From: Dehalococcoidia bacterium | GTDB taxonomy: Bacteria > Chloroflexota > Dehalococcoidia > Bin125 | NCBI GenBank assembly: GCA_022822855.1 | Contig: JAJDYG010000025.1 | Location: 1-64,000 of the forward strand | Direction: 5' to 3' | Length of the DNA stretch: 64,000 nucleotides | Shown: positions 42,802-50,802 of the stretch, one piece after another | Layout of the letters: each line of letters opens with the position of its first letter | How positions within the stretch are numbered: position 1 is the stretch's first letter | Translations under genes and position numbers: made by a program | The notes under the pieces: generated by a model | What the model was told of the DNA's origin: nothing | Databases searched by the model: none | Seen by the model: only the letters and a program-made list of their open reading frames with translations

Positions 42802-42838
42802 GAACACCCTTTCGCTACAGTAACCAGAACACTCGTTC
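42802..42838 (+). promoter_or_regulatory. Promoter of HTH gene B with two GAAC-type boxes
   Basis: GAACACCCTTTC (42802-42813), -10-like TACAGT (42816-42821) and GAACACTCGTTC (42827-42838). The last is a perfect match to GAAC-N4-GTTC. Box spacing (25 bp) and hexamer position are the same as upstream of paralogue A. Confidence 0.55.
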
Positions 42839-42860
42839 CCGCATCCGAAAGGCCCACCCC

Positions 42861-43343
42861 ATGCACATCGCCCCCAGACAACGCCGACGCAGCGTCCGAG
42901 CCCACTACCTCCGACAGCAAGGACACTCCCTCCAACACATCGCCGACACCAGCAAGACCTCCATCGCCACCGTCCGAGCAGACCTCAAGCTGGCCGAGAC
43001 CCACTGGAGCAGCATCGCCGCAGGCACAGCCGACGACCTCCTCCTCCAATCCCTCCACCTGCTCCAGCTCCGCCTGACCGCCGCCATCAAGCTCGACCGG
43101 GTCGCCAACAACGCCGACCGCCGACCCGACCAGCGACCCGACCAACCCGCTCTCTTCGACGAAGAGCCGCAAGAACTAGCAGAAACCACCCCAAAACTTT
43201 CACAAATTGAACCCCCCAATTTCATGATCTCCAGTCCAGAGCAGGAGATCGTCCCACCTGAGGCCAAAGTAGAAAAAATCTCCGAACCACCGCACCAGAA
43301 TCCGGAGATCCCACTCCCCACCTACGCGGAAGCCGCTGGCTGA
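42861..43343 (+). CDS. Unrecognised helix-turn-helix protein (paralogue B, shortened)
   Basis: A 160-residue paralogue of the protein at 3925-4611. Nearly identical N-terminus (MHIAPRQRRR), HTH (SLQHIADTSKTSIATVRADL) and ETHWSSIAA segment, and the same C-terminal YAEAAG end, but about 35 residues are missing after VANNA and a second block near the C-terminus is missing. GAAAGG precedes the ATG. Both copies are followed by TGACCCC. Palindromic repeats lie just upstream. Not recognised as any named family; DNA binding is inferred from the HTH. Confidence 0.75.
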   Translation: MHIAPRQRRRSVRAHYLRQQGHSLQHIADTSKTSIATVRADLKLAETHWSSIAAGTADDLLLQSLHLLQLRLTAAIKLDRVANNADRRPDQRPDQPALFDEEPQELAETTPKLSQIEPPNFMISSPEQEIVPPEAKVEKISEPPHQNPEIPLPTYAEAAG

Positions 43344-43366
43344 CCCCTGGACCCCGCCCCATTGCG

Positions 43367-43388
43367 GTCTAAGGCTTTGCGCCTAGAC
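43367..43388 (+). promoter_or_regulatory. Inverted repeat overlapping the -10 region of the Crp/Fnr gene
   Basis: GTCTA(A)GGC-TTTGC-GCCTAGAC is an 8-bp inverted repeat with one bulged A. Its right arm overlaps the hexamer TAGACT (43384-43389), a likely -10 box. It could be an operator, possibly autoregulatory, or the terminator of the HTH gene. Confidence 0.4.
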
Positions 43389-43405
43389 TGCTCTGGGAGC
43401 AAGTG

Positions 43406-44131
43406 ATGACAACTAGAAGATCATCGACGACCGATCGCGGCGGTGAAGCGCTGGACCTACTGCTGAATGTGGTGCTCTTTCGCGGCATGCCGCGCACGAT
43501 GCTGCTCGAACTGGCATCCAAGCTGCGGCCCGTCCGCTACCGAGCGCACACCGACATCTTCCACGAGGGAGACGAAGGCGCCACGCTCTACATCGTGCTC
43601 AAGGGCGCGGTGAAGATTTTCATTCCCTCGCTCGACGGTCGCGAGGTCGTTCTGGCCGTGCATCGCAAGTACGACCTGCTCGGCGAAATGTCGCTGCTCG
43701 ACGATCACCCGCGTTCCGCCTCGGCTACCACGATTGAGGACACCGAAGCGGTCAGCCTCAGCCGCCACGATTTCCTCTCCGTCCTTGATCGCCACCCGGA
43801 GGCCCAGCGGGCAATCATCGACGTGCTCGTCGCCCGGCTGCGCGCCACCAACCAGTCGATCCAGGACGCCTACCTGCTCGATGTCCCCGGCCGGCTCGCC
43901 CGGCGTCTGCTGACCATCGCCGAAGAGCATGGCGAAGAAACGGAAGAAGGAACCGACATCGGCCTTCGCGTCTCCCAGCAGGAGCTGGCCAACATGATTG
44001 GCGCCTCACGGGTCGCGGTGAACAAGCAACTGCAGCAGTGGCGCAAGCAGGACATCGTTGACGTCAACCGTCAGCGCGTCACTATTCTGAACATCAAGGC
44101 GCTGGAGCGGGAGTATCTGCTCTCCCCGTAG
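43406..44131 (+). CDS. Crp/Fnr family transcriptional regulator
   Basis: A 241-residue regulator: N-terminal cyclic-nucleotide-binding fold (RAHTDIFHEGDEGATLYIVLKGAVKI, LLGEMSLLDDHPRSASATTIE), long dimer helix, and C-terminal winged HTH (VSQQELANMIGASRVAVNKQLQQW). The GEMSLLDDHPRSAS stretch resembles the cAMP-pocket loop, and no cysteine cluster of Fnr type is present, so a nucleotide ligand is more likely than Fe-S. ATG 43406 with GGGAG upstream. Targets unknown; the RraA-like gene follows 60 bp downstream. Confidence 0.92.
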   Translation: MTTRRSSTTDRGGEALDLLLNVVLFRGMPRTMLLELASKLRPVRYRAHTDIFHEGDEGATLYIVLKGAVKIFIPSLDGREVVLAVHRKYDLLGEMSLLDDHPRSASATTIEDTEAVSLSRHDFLSVLDRHPEAQRAIIDVLVARLRATNQSIQDAYLLDVPGRLARRLLTIAEEHGEETEEGTDIGLRVSQQELANMIGASRVAVNKQLQQWRKQDIVDVNRQRVTILNIKALEREYLLSP

Positions 44132-44191
44132 CAAGCTGGAGCCGCGCTCTCCCTGGCAAGCGAATCACCACAGACGAGTGAAGGATGATTG

Positions 44192-44899
44192 ATGACTGAA
44201 CCCTTGAACGATCAACAACTGGCGGACCTGCGCGCTTGGCCCTCTCCTGCGATCGCGAATGCCATTGAAACGTTCGATGTCCGCAGCCGCGCGACCGGCT
44301 TCATGACCCCCGACATCGTCTGCCGCTTCCCCGACATGGATCCGATCGTCGGTTACGCCGCGACCTGCAAGATCCGTGCCTCGATCCCGCCCGGCGACGA
44401 CCCGCAGACCAAGGCCGCCCCCGACTGGTGGGCGCACATCGAGTCGATTCCCGAGCCGCGCATAATCGTCATCCAGGACCTCGACCAGCCGCCCATCGGC
44501 TCGTTCTGGGGCGAGGTCAACGGCAATATCCACAAGGCCCTCGGCGCAATCGGGCTGGTCACCGACGGCGGCGTGCGCGATCTCGACGAAGTTGAAGAAC
44601 TCGGCTTCCAGTTCCTTTCGAAAGAGATCCTGGTCTCGCACGCCTACGTACACATCGTCGAGATCGGCCAGCCGGTCACCGTTGGCGGCGTCACGGTCCA
44701 CCCCGGCGACTTGCTCCACGCCGACAAGCACGGCGTCTGCGAGATTCCACACGACATCGCTCCCCAGGTCGCAGCGGCGGCCCAGGCCGTCGAGGATCGC
44801 GAGCGAGTGATCATCAACTTCGCCAAGTCGGACGATTTCTCCCGCCAGGGCCTCCTCAACGTGATGCAGGGTCGCGCGCCGTACGCCGACGAGGAGTAA
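44192..44899 (+). CDS. RraA-like/HMG aldolase family protein
   Basis: A 235-residue protein of the RraA/dimethylmenaquinone-methyltransferase-like superfamily, whose enzymatic members are divalent-metal 4-hydroxy-4-methyl-2-oxoglutarate aldolases or oxaloacetate decarboxylases. The signature GEVNGNIHKALGAIGLVTDGGVRDLDEV contains the DGxxRD active-site motif. AAGGATG precedes ATG 44192. RraA itself inhibits RNase E, but the intact aldolase motif favours an enzyme here. Confidence 0.85.
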   Translation: MTEPLNDQQLADLRAWPSPAIANAIETFDVRSRATGFMTPDIVCRFPDMDPIVGYAATCKIRASIPPGDDPQTKAAPDWWAHIESIPEPRIIVIQDLDQPPIGSFWGEVNGNIHKALGAIGLVTDGGVRDLDEVEELGFQFLSKEILVSHAYVHIVEIGQPVTVGGVTVHPGDLLHADKHGVCEIPHDIAPQVAAAAQAVEDRERVIINFAKSDDFSRQGLLNVMQGRAPYADEE

Positions 44900-44977
44900 C
44901 CCTCGACTTCAGGCAGACCGGAACCAGCTCAGCCAGGCGCCAGGCCGCAGGCGCATCTCCGCCGGCGCGAGGCGGGG

Positions 44978-46222
44978 ATGTTCGCCCCGTTCGCCTCGCG
45001 CGACTTCCGCGTCCTCTGGCTGGCGATCTTTCTCCGCTCTGGAGCGCTCTGGCTCGACCAGGTCGCCCGGCCGGTTCTGATCGTTGAACTGACGGGTTCG
45101 GCCCTACTTCTCGGCGCAGTGCTCGCCGCCCGGATGGCGCCGAACCTCCTCCTCGGCCTCTTCGCGGGAGCAATCGTCGACCGTTATCCCAGGCGAGTGG
45201 TCCTCGTCCTGTCCCAGGCAGGCAACGTCGCCGCAACCGGCGCGCTCTTCCTGCTCCTCCTCTTCGATCTGGCTGAGGCCTGGCACGTCATCGCCCTCGC
45301 CGCCGCTGCCGGCGTCAACATCGCATTCTTCCAGCCCGCCAGACAGGCCATCCTCCCCTCGATGGTCCCCCAGTCGGCCCTGCGACCGGCCGTTGCCCTC
45401 TCCCAGACCGCCAACACCTCGATGCGCATCGGAGGCGCATTGCTCGCCGGACTCCTGCTCGAGTTCGCAGACTTCATCTGGATCTACGGGGCAATGACCG
45501 GCATCTACGTCGGCGCGGTCATCTGCACGGCTCTGATCCGCACGAAGGGCACAGCCGGTCTCAGCGCGAGCCGAACAGGTGGCTCGCTCGCCCGACAGAC
45601 CTGGAGCGGCCTGCGCTGGGCCTACGAGACCCGCTGGCCTCTGGCCGTCCTCGCAATCTCGGTGGTCATGTTCATCTTCCTCGTCCCCTACCAGGGCGTC
45701 TTCGTCCCGCTCATGGTCATCGACGTCCTCGGCGAACAGAAATCCTGGGTCGGCTACCTGATCGCGATCGGCGGAGCAGGAGCCGCCGGCGGTTCGTTGG
45801 CATTGGCCGGACTGCGAGCCATCCCCGCACCGGGACGGCTGATGGCCGGATTGCTGATTGCGTCGGGCATCGCCCTGGCGGTCATGTCCGGAGCTCCGCA
45901 TTTGGCGATCGTCGCCGCCTGCGTCTTCGTCGCGGCTGCGTGCTCCACCAATGTGATGTCGCTGGCCAACCTCACCTTGCTCGCCCAGGCGTCCGAGGGC
46001 ATGGCCGGTCGCGCGCTGAGCCTGATGAACATCGCCAGGGGAATGATCCTCGTCGGCGCCTTGCTGACCGGCGGCCTCGCAGACCTGCTCGGCGCGCGCA
46101 CCGGCCTGCTGACTATGGGGATCTGCCTCGCGGTCAGCGCTGCCCTCCTGCTGGCCAGCCCGATCGCACGCCGAGTCTCCGAGACAGAAGCCCACAAACC
46201 GCCGCGGCCCGCCGATCAATAG
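44978..46222 (+). CDS. MFS transporter (EntS-like family)
   Basis: A 414-residue major facilitator with about 11-12 hydrophobic helices. The loop 2-3 motif reads GAIVDRYPRRVVL, and FQPARQAILPSMV is typical of the MFS_3/EntS-like exporters. The protein starts with MFAPFASRDFRVLWLAIFLRSGALW, very like the next gene, so they are tandem duplicates. ATG 44978 follows GAGGCGGGG closely. The exported compound is unknown. Confidence 0.88.
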   Translation: MFAPFASRDFRVLWLAIFLRSGALWLDQVARPVLIVELTGSALLLGAVLAARMAPNLLLGLFAGAIVDRYPRRVVLVLSQAGNVAATGALFLLLLFDLAEAWHVIALAAAAGVNIAFFQPARQAILPSMVPQSALRPAVALSQTANTSMRIGGALLAGLLLEFADFIWIYGAMTGIYVGAVICTALIRTKGTAGLSASRTGGSLARQTWSGLRWAYETRWPLAVLAISVVMFIFLVPYQGVFVPLMVIDVLGEQKSWVGYLIAIGGAGAAGGSLALAGLRAIPAPGRLMAGLLIASGIALAVMSGAPHLAIVAACVFVAAACSTNVMSLANLTLLAQASEGMAGRALSLMNIARGMILVGALLTGGLADLLGARTGLLTMGICLAVSAALLLASPIARRVSETEAHKPPRPADQ

Positions 46223-46300
46223 AATGCCATCACTCGCGCGACTCCACATAGCCCGCAATCGGCAACGCCACTCGCGCAGGCTCGTGCAAGACCCGGCCAT

Positions 46301-47674
46301 ATGAACTCAGAGCCAGCAAACGGCGAAGATGGCGGCCAGAAAGATGGCGGCCAGGGAGAAAGCGGCCCGCAGCCTCGCCGCTTCGGCGTCCTCAATCCCG
46401 AGACCTTCGCCCCCTTCCGCTACCGGGACTTCCGAGTCCTCTGGCTGATGGTCTTCGTCCGCTCGGCCGCGCTCTGGCTCGAGACCGTCGCCCGACCCGT
46501 CCTGATCGTCGAACTCACAGGCTCAGCCTTCCTCCTCGGAGCGGTCCTCGCGGCCTACATGGCCCCGACGCTCCTGCTCGCTCCGATCGCCGGGATCATC
46601 ATCGACCGCTACCCCCATCGCGCCGTCCTCGTCGGCGCGCTCATGGCCAACATCATCTCTTCCGGGATCCTGTTCGTCCTCCTCCTCCTCGACCTGGCCG
46701 AGGGCTGGCAGGTCATCCTCCTGGCCGTCGTCTCGGGCTGCAGCACCGGATTCTTCCACCCCGCACGCCGAGCCATGCTGCCCAACATGGTCGAGCAATC
46801 GCACCTGCGCGCGGCGATGGCCCTCTCCCAGACCGGCCAGACCTCGATGCGCATCGGCGGCGCTCTCATGGCTGGCCTCCTGCTCCTCTTCGCCGACTTC
46901 ACCTGGATCTTCGGCATCATGACCGTCCTCAACGCCTCCTCGGCGGTCATGGTCTTGCTCATCCGCACCCGCGAGGAACCGCACGACCCCGAGCCGGGCG
47001 CAGCCCGCTCCCTCTGGCGACAAACCACGGCCGGCGCAAGATGGGCCATCGAGTCCCGCTGGCCGCTCGCAGTGATCGGCATCTCCGCCGTCCTCTTCAT
47101 CTTCCTCCAGCCCTACGAAGGCGTGATGGTCCCGCTGATTGTTATCGAGGAGCTGGGCCAGCACAGAGCCTGGGTCGGCTATCTCGTCGCCGTCGGAGGA
47201 GTCGGCGCGACCCTCGGTTCCGTCCTCATCGCCTCGATGACCGAGATCCGTTCGCCCAACACCCTGATGGTCGGCATCATCGTGATCGGCGGCATCGCGC
47301 TCACCGTGCTCTCCCACGCGCCTCATCTCGCCCTCGTAGCGATCTGCGTCTTCTTCGCCAGCGCCTGCGTCAACAACATGGTCTCCGTGGCCAACCTCGC
47401 CCTGCTCGCCCACGCCCCCGCCAACATGCGAGGCCAGGCGCTCACCCTGATGAACCTCGTCCTCGGCACAATCCTGATCGGAGCCCTGCTGGCCGGGACC
47501 CTGGCCGACACCCTCGGAGCGCGCCTCGGCCTGCTCACCATGGGCGTCTGCCTCCTCGCCTGCGCCCTCCTCGCGCTCTCGACCCCACGCGTTCGCTGGT
47601 GGCTCTGGCGACGGCAAACCTACGCAGCCGTCTCGAAAGAGGACTGGTTGCGCCTCTCCGACGACGACCGCTAG
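46301..47674 (+). CDS. MFS transporter (EntS-like family), tandem paralogue
   Basis: A 457-residue paralogue of the preceding transporter, sharing FAPFRYRDFRVLWL, ARPVLIVELTGSA, GIIIDRYPHRAVL and FFHPARRAMLPNMV. It has an extra hydrophilic Gly/Gln-rich N-terminus of about 30 residues and a charged C-terminal tail. Its last 4 bases overlap the 3' end of the convergent protease gene. The two exporters may form a heterodimer or have split specificities. Confidence 0.88.
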   Translation: MNSEPANGEDGGQKDGGQGESGPQPRRFGVLNPETFAPFRYRDFRVLWLMVFVRSAALWLETVARPVLIVELTGSAFLLGAVLAAYMAPTLLLAPIAGIIIDRYPHRAVLVGALMANIISSGILFVLLLLDLAEGWQVILLAVVSGCSTGFFHPARRAMLPNMVEQSHLRAAMALSQTGQTSMRIGGALMAGLLLLFADFTWIFGIMTVLNASSAVMVLLIRTREEPHDPEPGAARSLWRQTTAGARWAIESRWPLAVIGISAVLFIFLQPYEGVMVPLIVIEELGQHRAWVGYLVAVGGVGATLGSVLIASMTEIRSPNTLMVGIIVIGGIALTVLSHAPHLALVAICVFFASACVNNMVSVANLALLAHAPANMRGQALTLMNLVLGTILIGALLAGTLADTLGARLGLLTMGVCLLACALLALSTPRVRWWLWRRQTYAAVSKEDWLRLSDDDR

Positions 47675-48780
47675 CCGCAGCCCAGCGTCGGCGGACTCGT
47701 TGGCCAGGCGGTGGCGACACTCTCAAGCGTCAATCGCTGGAATCGTCGCTGAACGGTGATCGTGATCTCGTCCCCCGGCGTCAGCGCCGCCATCGCCTCG
47801 ACCAGCTCCGCAAACGTGTCGGTCGACTCGCCGTTGATCTGCAGGACTCGATCGCCGACCCGGATCCCCGCCTGATCGGCAGCCGAATCGCAGACCACGT
47901 CGATCACTTCCAGCGGCTCGCTTTCTCGCGACAACGAAACGCCGAGATAGCTTCGCTCCACGTCTACGCCCTTGAGCAGCGTCGGCAGCGAGCGAAGCAT
48001 CGCGTCGACGCTGACCGCAAAGCCGATCCCGCTGGACACCCGATCCGGGCTCTCAATCTGAGTCGGAATCCCCACGACGCGGCCGCGCTCATCCACCAGC
48101 ATCCCGCCCGAGTTGCCGGGATTCAGCGCCGCATCGGTCTGGATCATCGCGCGCAATGGCTCCCAGGTGCCGTTTCCGCTCGAACGCGTCCGGTCAAGCG
48201 CCGAAACGATCCCGACCGTCAGCGTGTTCGGCAGATTGAACGGAGCGCCAAGCGCCCCAACCGGATCGCCGACCCGCAGATCGTCGCTCGCGCCAAACAC
48301 CGGCACGACCACCTCAACCTCGTCAGGCTCCACCTTCAACAGCGCCAGATCATTCCCCGCATCCCTGGCGACGACTTCAGCGTCGGCATGGTCCCCGTTC
48401 AGCGCGTAGACGCGGATCTGCCTCGCCCCGGCAACGACATGCAGATTGGTGATGACGTGCCCGCTTCTGGTCACGAAGAACCCCGACCCCGCCCCTTCCT
48501 CGGTCACGACCGAGACCAGCGACGGCACCGCCCGCGCATAGACCCCTGCCCAGTCAACCGACGATCGCGACAGCTCGGCAAACGTCACCGGCGCAGAAAC
48601 GGGCGAGGTGTCCGCAGATGAGACCCGCAGTGGCTCGGCCAGCTCGACCCGAATCGCATCCTGCGGCAGTTGGCCGACCTCCGGCTCGGCCGGCCCGCTG
48701 AGCAGCAGGGCCATCGCCGTGATTGCGGCGGCGACCGCGGCGGAAGCAACCGAGGAAGCGAGGGCGGTGCGTCGGCTCAT
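47671..48780 (-). CDS. HtrA/DegP-type serine protease with PDZ domain
   Basis: A 369-residue secreted or membrane-anchored protease. A hydrophobic N-terminal segment (residues 9-28) serves as signal anchor. The trypsin-like domain has its triad intact: His in ITNLHVV (about 108), Asp in DAGNDLALLK (about 143) and Ser in NPGNSGG (about 223). One PDZ domain (GVSLSRESEPLEV...AGIRVGDRVLQING) follows. Likely acts in extracytoplasmic protein quality control. GGAG precedes the ATG. Confidence 0.93.
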   Translation of the reverse strand: MSRRTALASSVASAAVAAAITAMALLLSGPAEPEVGQLPQDAIRVELAEPLRVSSADTSPVSAPVTFAELSRSSVDWAGVYARAVPSLVSVVTEEGAGSGFFVTRSGHVITNLHVVAGARQIRVYALNGDHADAEVVARDAGNDLALLKVEPDEVEVVVPVFGASDDLRVGDPVGALGAPFNLPNTLTVGIVSALDRTRSSGNGTWEPLRAMIQTDAALNPGNSGGMLVDERGRVVGIPTQIESPDRVSSGIGFAVSVDAMLRSLPTLLKGVDVERSYLGVSLSRESEPLEVIDVVCDSAADQAGIRVGDRVLQINGESTDTFAELVEAMAALTPGDEITITVQRRFQRLTLESVATAWPTSPPTLGCG

Positions 48781-48831
48781 GACGTCGGCTCCATGGGCAC
48801 AACGTAGGCCGAAATTCTGGCGCGAGCCAGA

Positions 48832-49773
48832 TTACTCCGGCCCCGCGAGAACTTCGATCAGAACGCTTACACGCCCTTCAGGAAGCAGCGCCAGCCGTTG
48901 GAAAGCGGCCTCCGACAGATCGACATGGTTGTGTCCCAGCAACCCCGTGTCCTGCACGACGACATCCACAAACCGCTCATCTCTCCAGATCCGCAGACGC
49001 GTCCCGCACGGCCACGTCACCGCCGCGCCGACCGTCACGTCCTGCGGGTCGTATCGATCATGAGGCGGGCAGAACATCACCCCGCCGGCCAGCGACGGGT
49101 GGTAGTACGTGATCTCTCCCTGCACGAGCCGCGCGGCGCGATCGGGATCAATGACTCCGCTCGCAGGATTCCAGCGAGCCCCGCCGATCCGCATCCTCAC
49201 CCACATCGCGTCCCCCGGATGCAGCACGGCGAACAACTGTTGCGCCGACTGTCCCGGCGTGTAGCTGATCCACTCCTGGTAGTCCGTGTTCCATCGCCTC
49301 ACCTCCGCCACCGGCCCCAGCGGCTCTTCGCCGAACGCCGTCCACACGGCCTCATGCAGCCCCGACCAACCCACCAACGACCAACCGACCGGCAGCTCCG
49401 CAGGCTCAGGCAACGCTCCGCCAAAACGCGGCTGCGACCAGTTGGCGTCGGCGTTCATCATCAACAGCAGCGGTTGGCCATGGCGCAATACGCCGATCGT
49501 GTCGACCGGAGTGCCGGGCGCGTAGCTCAGCCAGCGACGTTCGCCGATGTCCCAGCCGTACGCGATCCGCAACGGCAACCCCGCCGTCGCATCCGCGATC
49601 GGCATATCGGGACCGCACCAGGCATGGGTGTTCAATCCGGCGGTCAGGGCAATCAGGTCGGTCTCCCGAGCGATGCCCCGAGTGCCGCCGCCGAGTCCCA
49701 TTCCGAGCCCCGCTCCAACCGCTAGCACCGCCCCGGCCCGCAACAGGCTCCGTCGACTGAACCGCCGGCTCAT
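48832..49773 (-). CDS. Tat-exported RlpA-like (DPBB) protein with duplicated N-terminal module
   Basis: A 313-residue protein. A twin-arginine signal (SRRFSRRSLLRAG) and Gly-rich hydrophobic segment lead into two related modules: RRWLSYAPGTP...LRHGQPLLLMM and QEWISYTPGQS...LHPGDAMWVRM, with WSLVGWSG between them. The C-terminal 100 residues are a double-psi beta-barrel of the RlpA type (GEITYYHPSLAGGVMFC, CGTRLRIW, VVVQDTG). RlpA-like domains bind or cleave peptidoglycan in some bacteria. The ATG overlaps the stop of the upstream methyltransferase gene (ATGA). Confidence 0.85.
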   Translation of the reverse strand: MSRRFSRRSLLRAGAVLAVGAGLGMGLGGGTRGIARETDLIALTAGLNTHAWCGPDMPIADATAGLPLRIAYGWDIGERRWLSYAPGTPVDTIGVLRHGQPLLLMMNADANWSQPRFGGALPEPAELPVGWSLVGWSGLHEAVWTAFGEEPLGPVAEVRRWNTDYQEWISYTPGQSAQQLFAVLHPGDAMWVRMRIGGARWNPASGVIDPDRAARLVQGEITYYHPSLAGGVMFCPPHDRYDPQDVTVGAAVTWPCGTRLRIWRDERFVDVVVQDTGLLGHNHVDLSEAAFQRLALLPEGRVSVLIEVLAGPE

Positions 49774-50789
49774 TGTCGAGCTTGCCAACCGCGAAACGCA
49801 TACATCGCCACCGACGTTGCCACGGCAACGTTGAGGCTGTCGATATGCCCATAGGTGGGCAACTCAAGCTGAAGCGCAGCCGCGTCGATGAACTGCTGAG
49901 GCAGCCCGTCGCCCTCGTTACCCGCGACGATCAAAGGCCGCGCCGGCCACTCCGCCTCCCAGATCGGTTGCGCGCCCGGACCCTGCTGCAGCGCCACGAT
50001 CTCGAAGCCATCCTCAACGGCGCGTTCGAGACACTCGGCCGGAGTCTCGATCGTCTCGACCGGCAACCACCAGTCCGAGCCCTTGGTTGACGGCCGGTAG
50101 TAGAAGTCGCGCCCAATGATCCAGACCGCCTCCGCTCCGGCCGCTTCGGCGCTGCGCACCAGCGTCCCCAGGTTGACCCCATAGGAGAAGTTGAACGCGG
50201 CAACCGCGAACGACTGCGGCCGCGCCGGAGGAGCATCGCGGTACGGCAACCCGAACGGTCGCACGTACGACAGATTGCGATTCCCGTTCTCAGGCGGCCG
50301 AGCCGCGATCGCATCCAGCGCCCGCCGAGCCCGGTTGCGGATCGCCTCGTCCGGATCGCGGGTCATTCGCTCCAGCAACTCCGTCGCCGGAGCCCCGATC
50401 GCCGCCAGCGCCACGCACGCAGCTCGCCGAGACTTCCGTCCGCCGCTCTCCAGCACCGGATCGAGCTGCCGGCAAACCTCGTCCGGGTCCAGCCGCGGCA
50501 GCAGCGTCATCGACCGCCGCCGCATCCGCTTATTCGCAGAGAGCAGCGCCGGAAGCAGCGCCGCCACAACCTCATCCGCCGGTCCCACCTGAAGCGCAAT
50601 CCGGGCCTCCCCGCGTGGAAACCCATGATTGGCATTCAGAGCCACCTCAACAGTCCGCGCAACCCACCCCGCAGAACGAGACGCCGCATCAGCCCGAACC
50701 GCAAGCCCCGCCTCATACGCGGCCTGCTCCTCCGTGTTCAGGTCGGGGACGCTATCAAGAACTGCCGGGCGCGCCTTAGGCTGTGTCAC
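49770..50789 (-). CDS. HEAT-repeat/SpoU-type RNA methyltransferase
   Basis: A 339-residue fusion: an N-terminal alpha-helical HEAT-like repeat region (about residues 60-165, with repeated LLPxLDPDEV/ATELLERMTRDPDEAIRNRARRAL elements) and a C-terminal SPOUT 2'-O-methyltransferase of the SpoU/TrmH family (NLGTLVRSAEAAG, IVAGNEGDGLP, SLNVAVATSVAMY). Substrate is presumably tRNA or rRNA. The annotated start is GTG 50789, without a ribosome site and only 13 bp from the divergent GIY-YIG gene, so the true start may lie further in. Confidence 0.85.
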   Translation of the reverse strand: MTQPKARPAVLDSVPDLNTEEQAAYEAGLAVRADAASRSAGWVARTVEVALNANHGFPRGEARIALQVGPADEVVAALLPALLSANKRMRRRSMTLLPRLDPDEVCRQLDPVLESGGRKSRRAACVALAAIGAPATELLERMTRDPDEAIRNRARRALDAIAARPPENGNRNLSYVRPFGLPYRDAPPARPQSFAVAAFNFSYGVNLGTLVRSAEAAGAEAVWIIGRDFYYRPSTKGSDWWLPVETIETPAECLERAVEDGFEIVALQQGPGAQPIWEAEWPARPLIVAGNEGDGLPQQFIDAAALQLELPTYGHIDSLNVAVATSVAMYAFRGWQARQ

Positions 50790-50802
50790 TGGAGGTCATG
50801 GT

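Noticed and set aside
42465..42860. N-terminal extension of HTH paralogue B
   Set aside because: As for copy A: the frame merely stays open through GC-rich palindromic repeats, and conservation with copy A begins at MHI.
47671..47674. Frameshift or gene fusion between the second MFS gene and the protease gene
   Set aside because: The genes are convergent and share only 4 bases at their 3' ends; both have complete family features.
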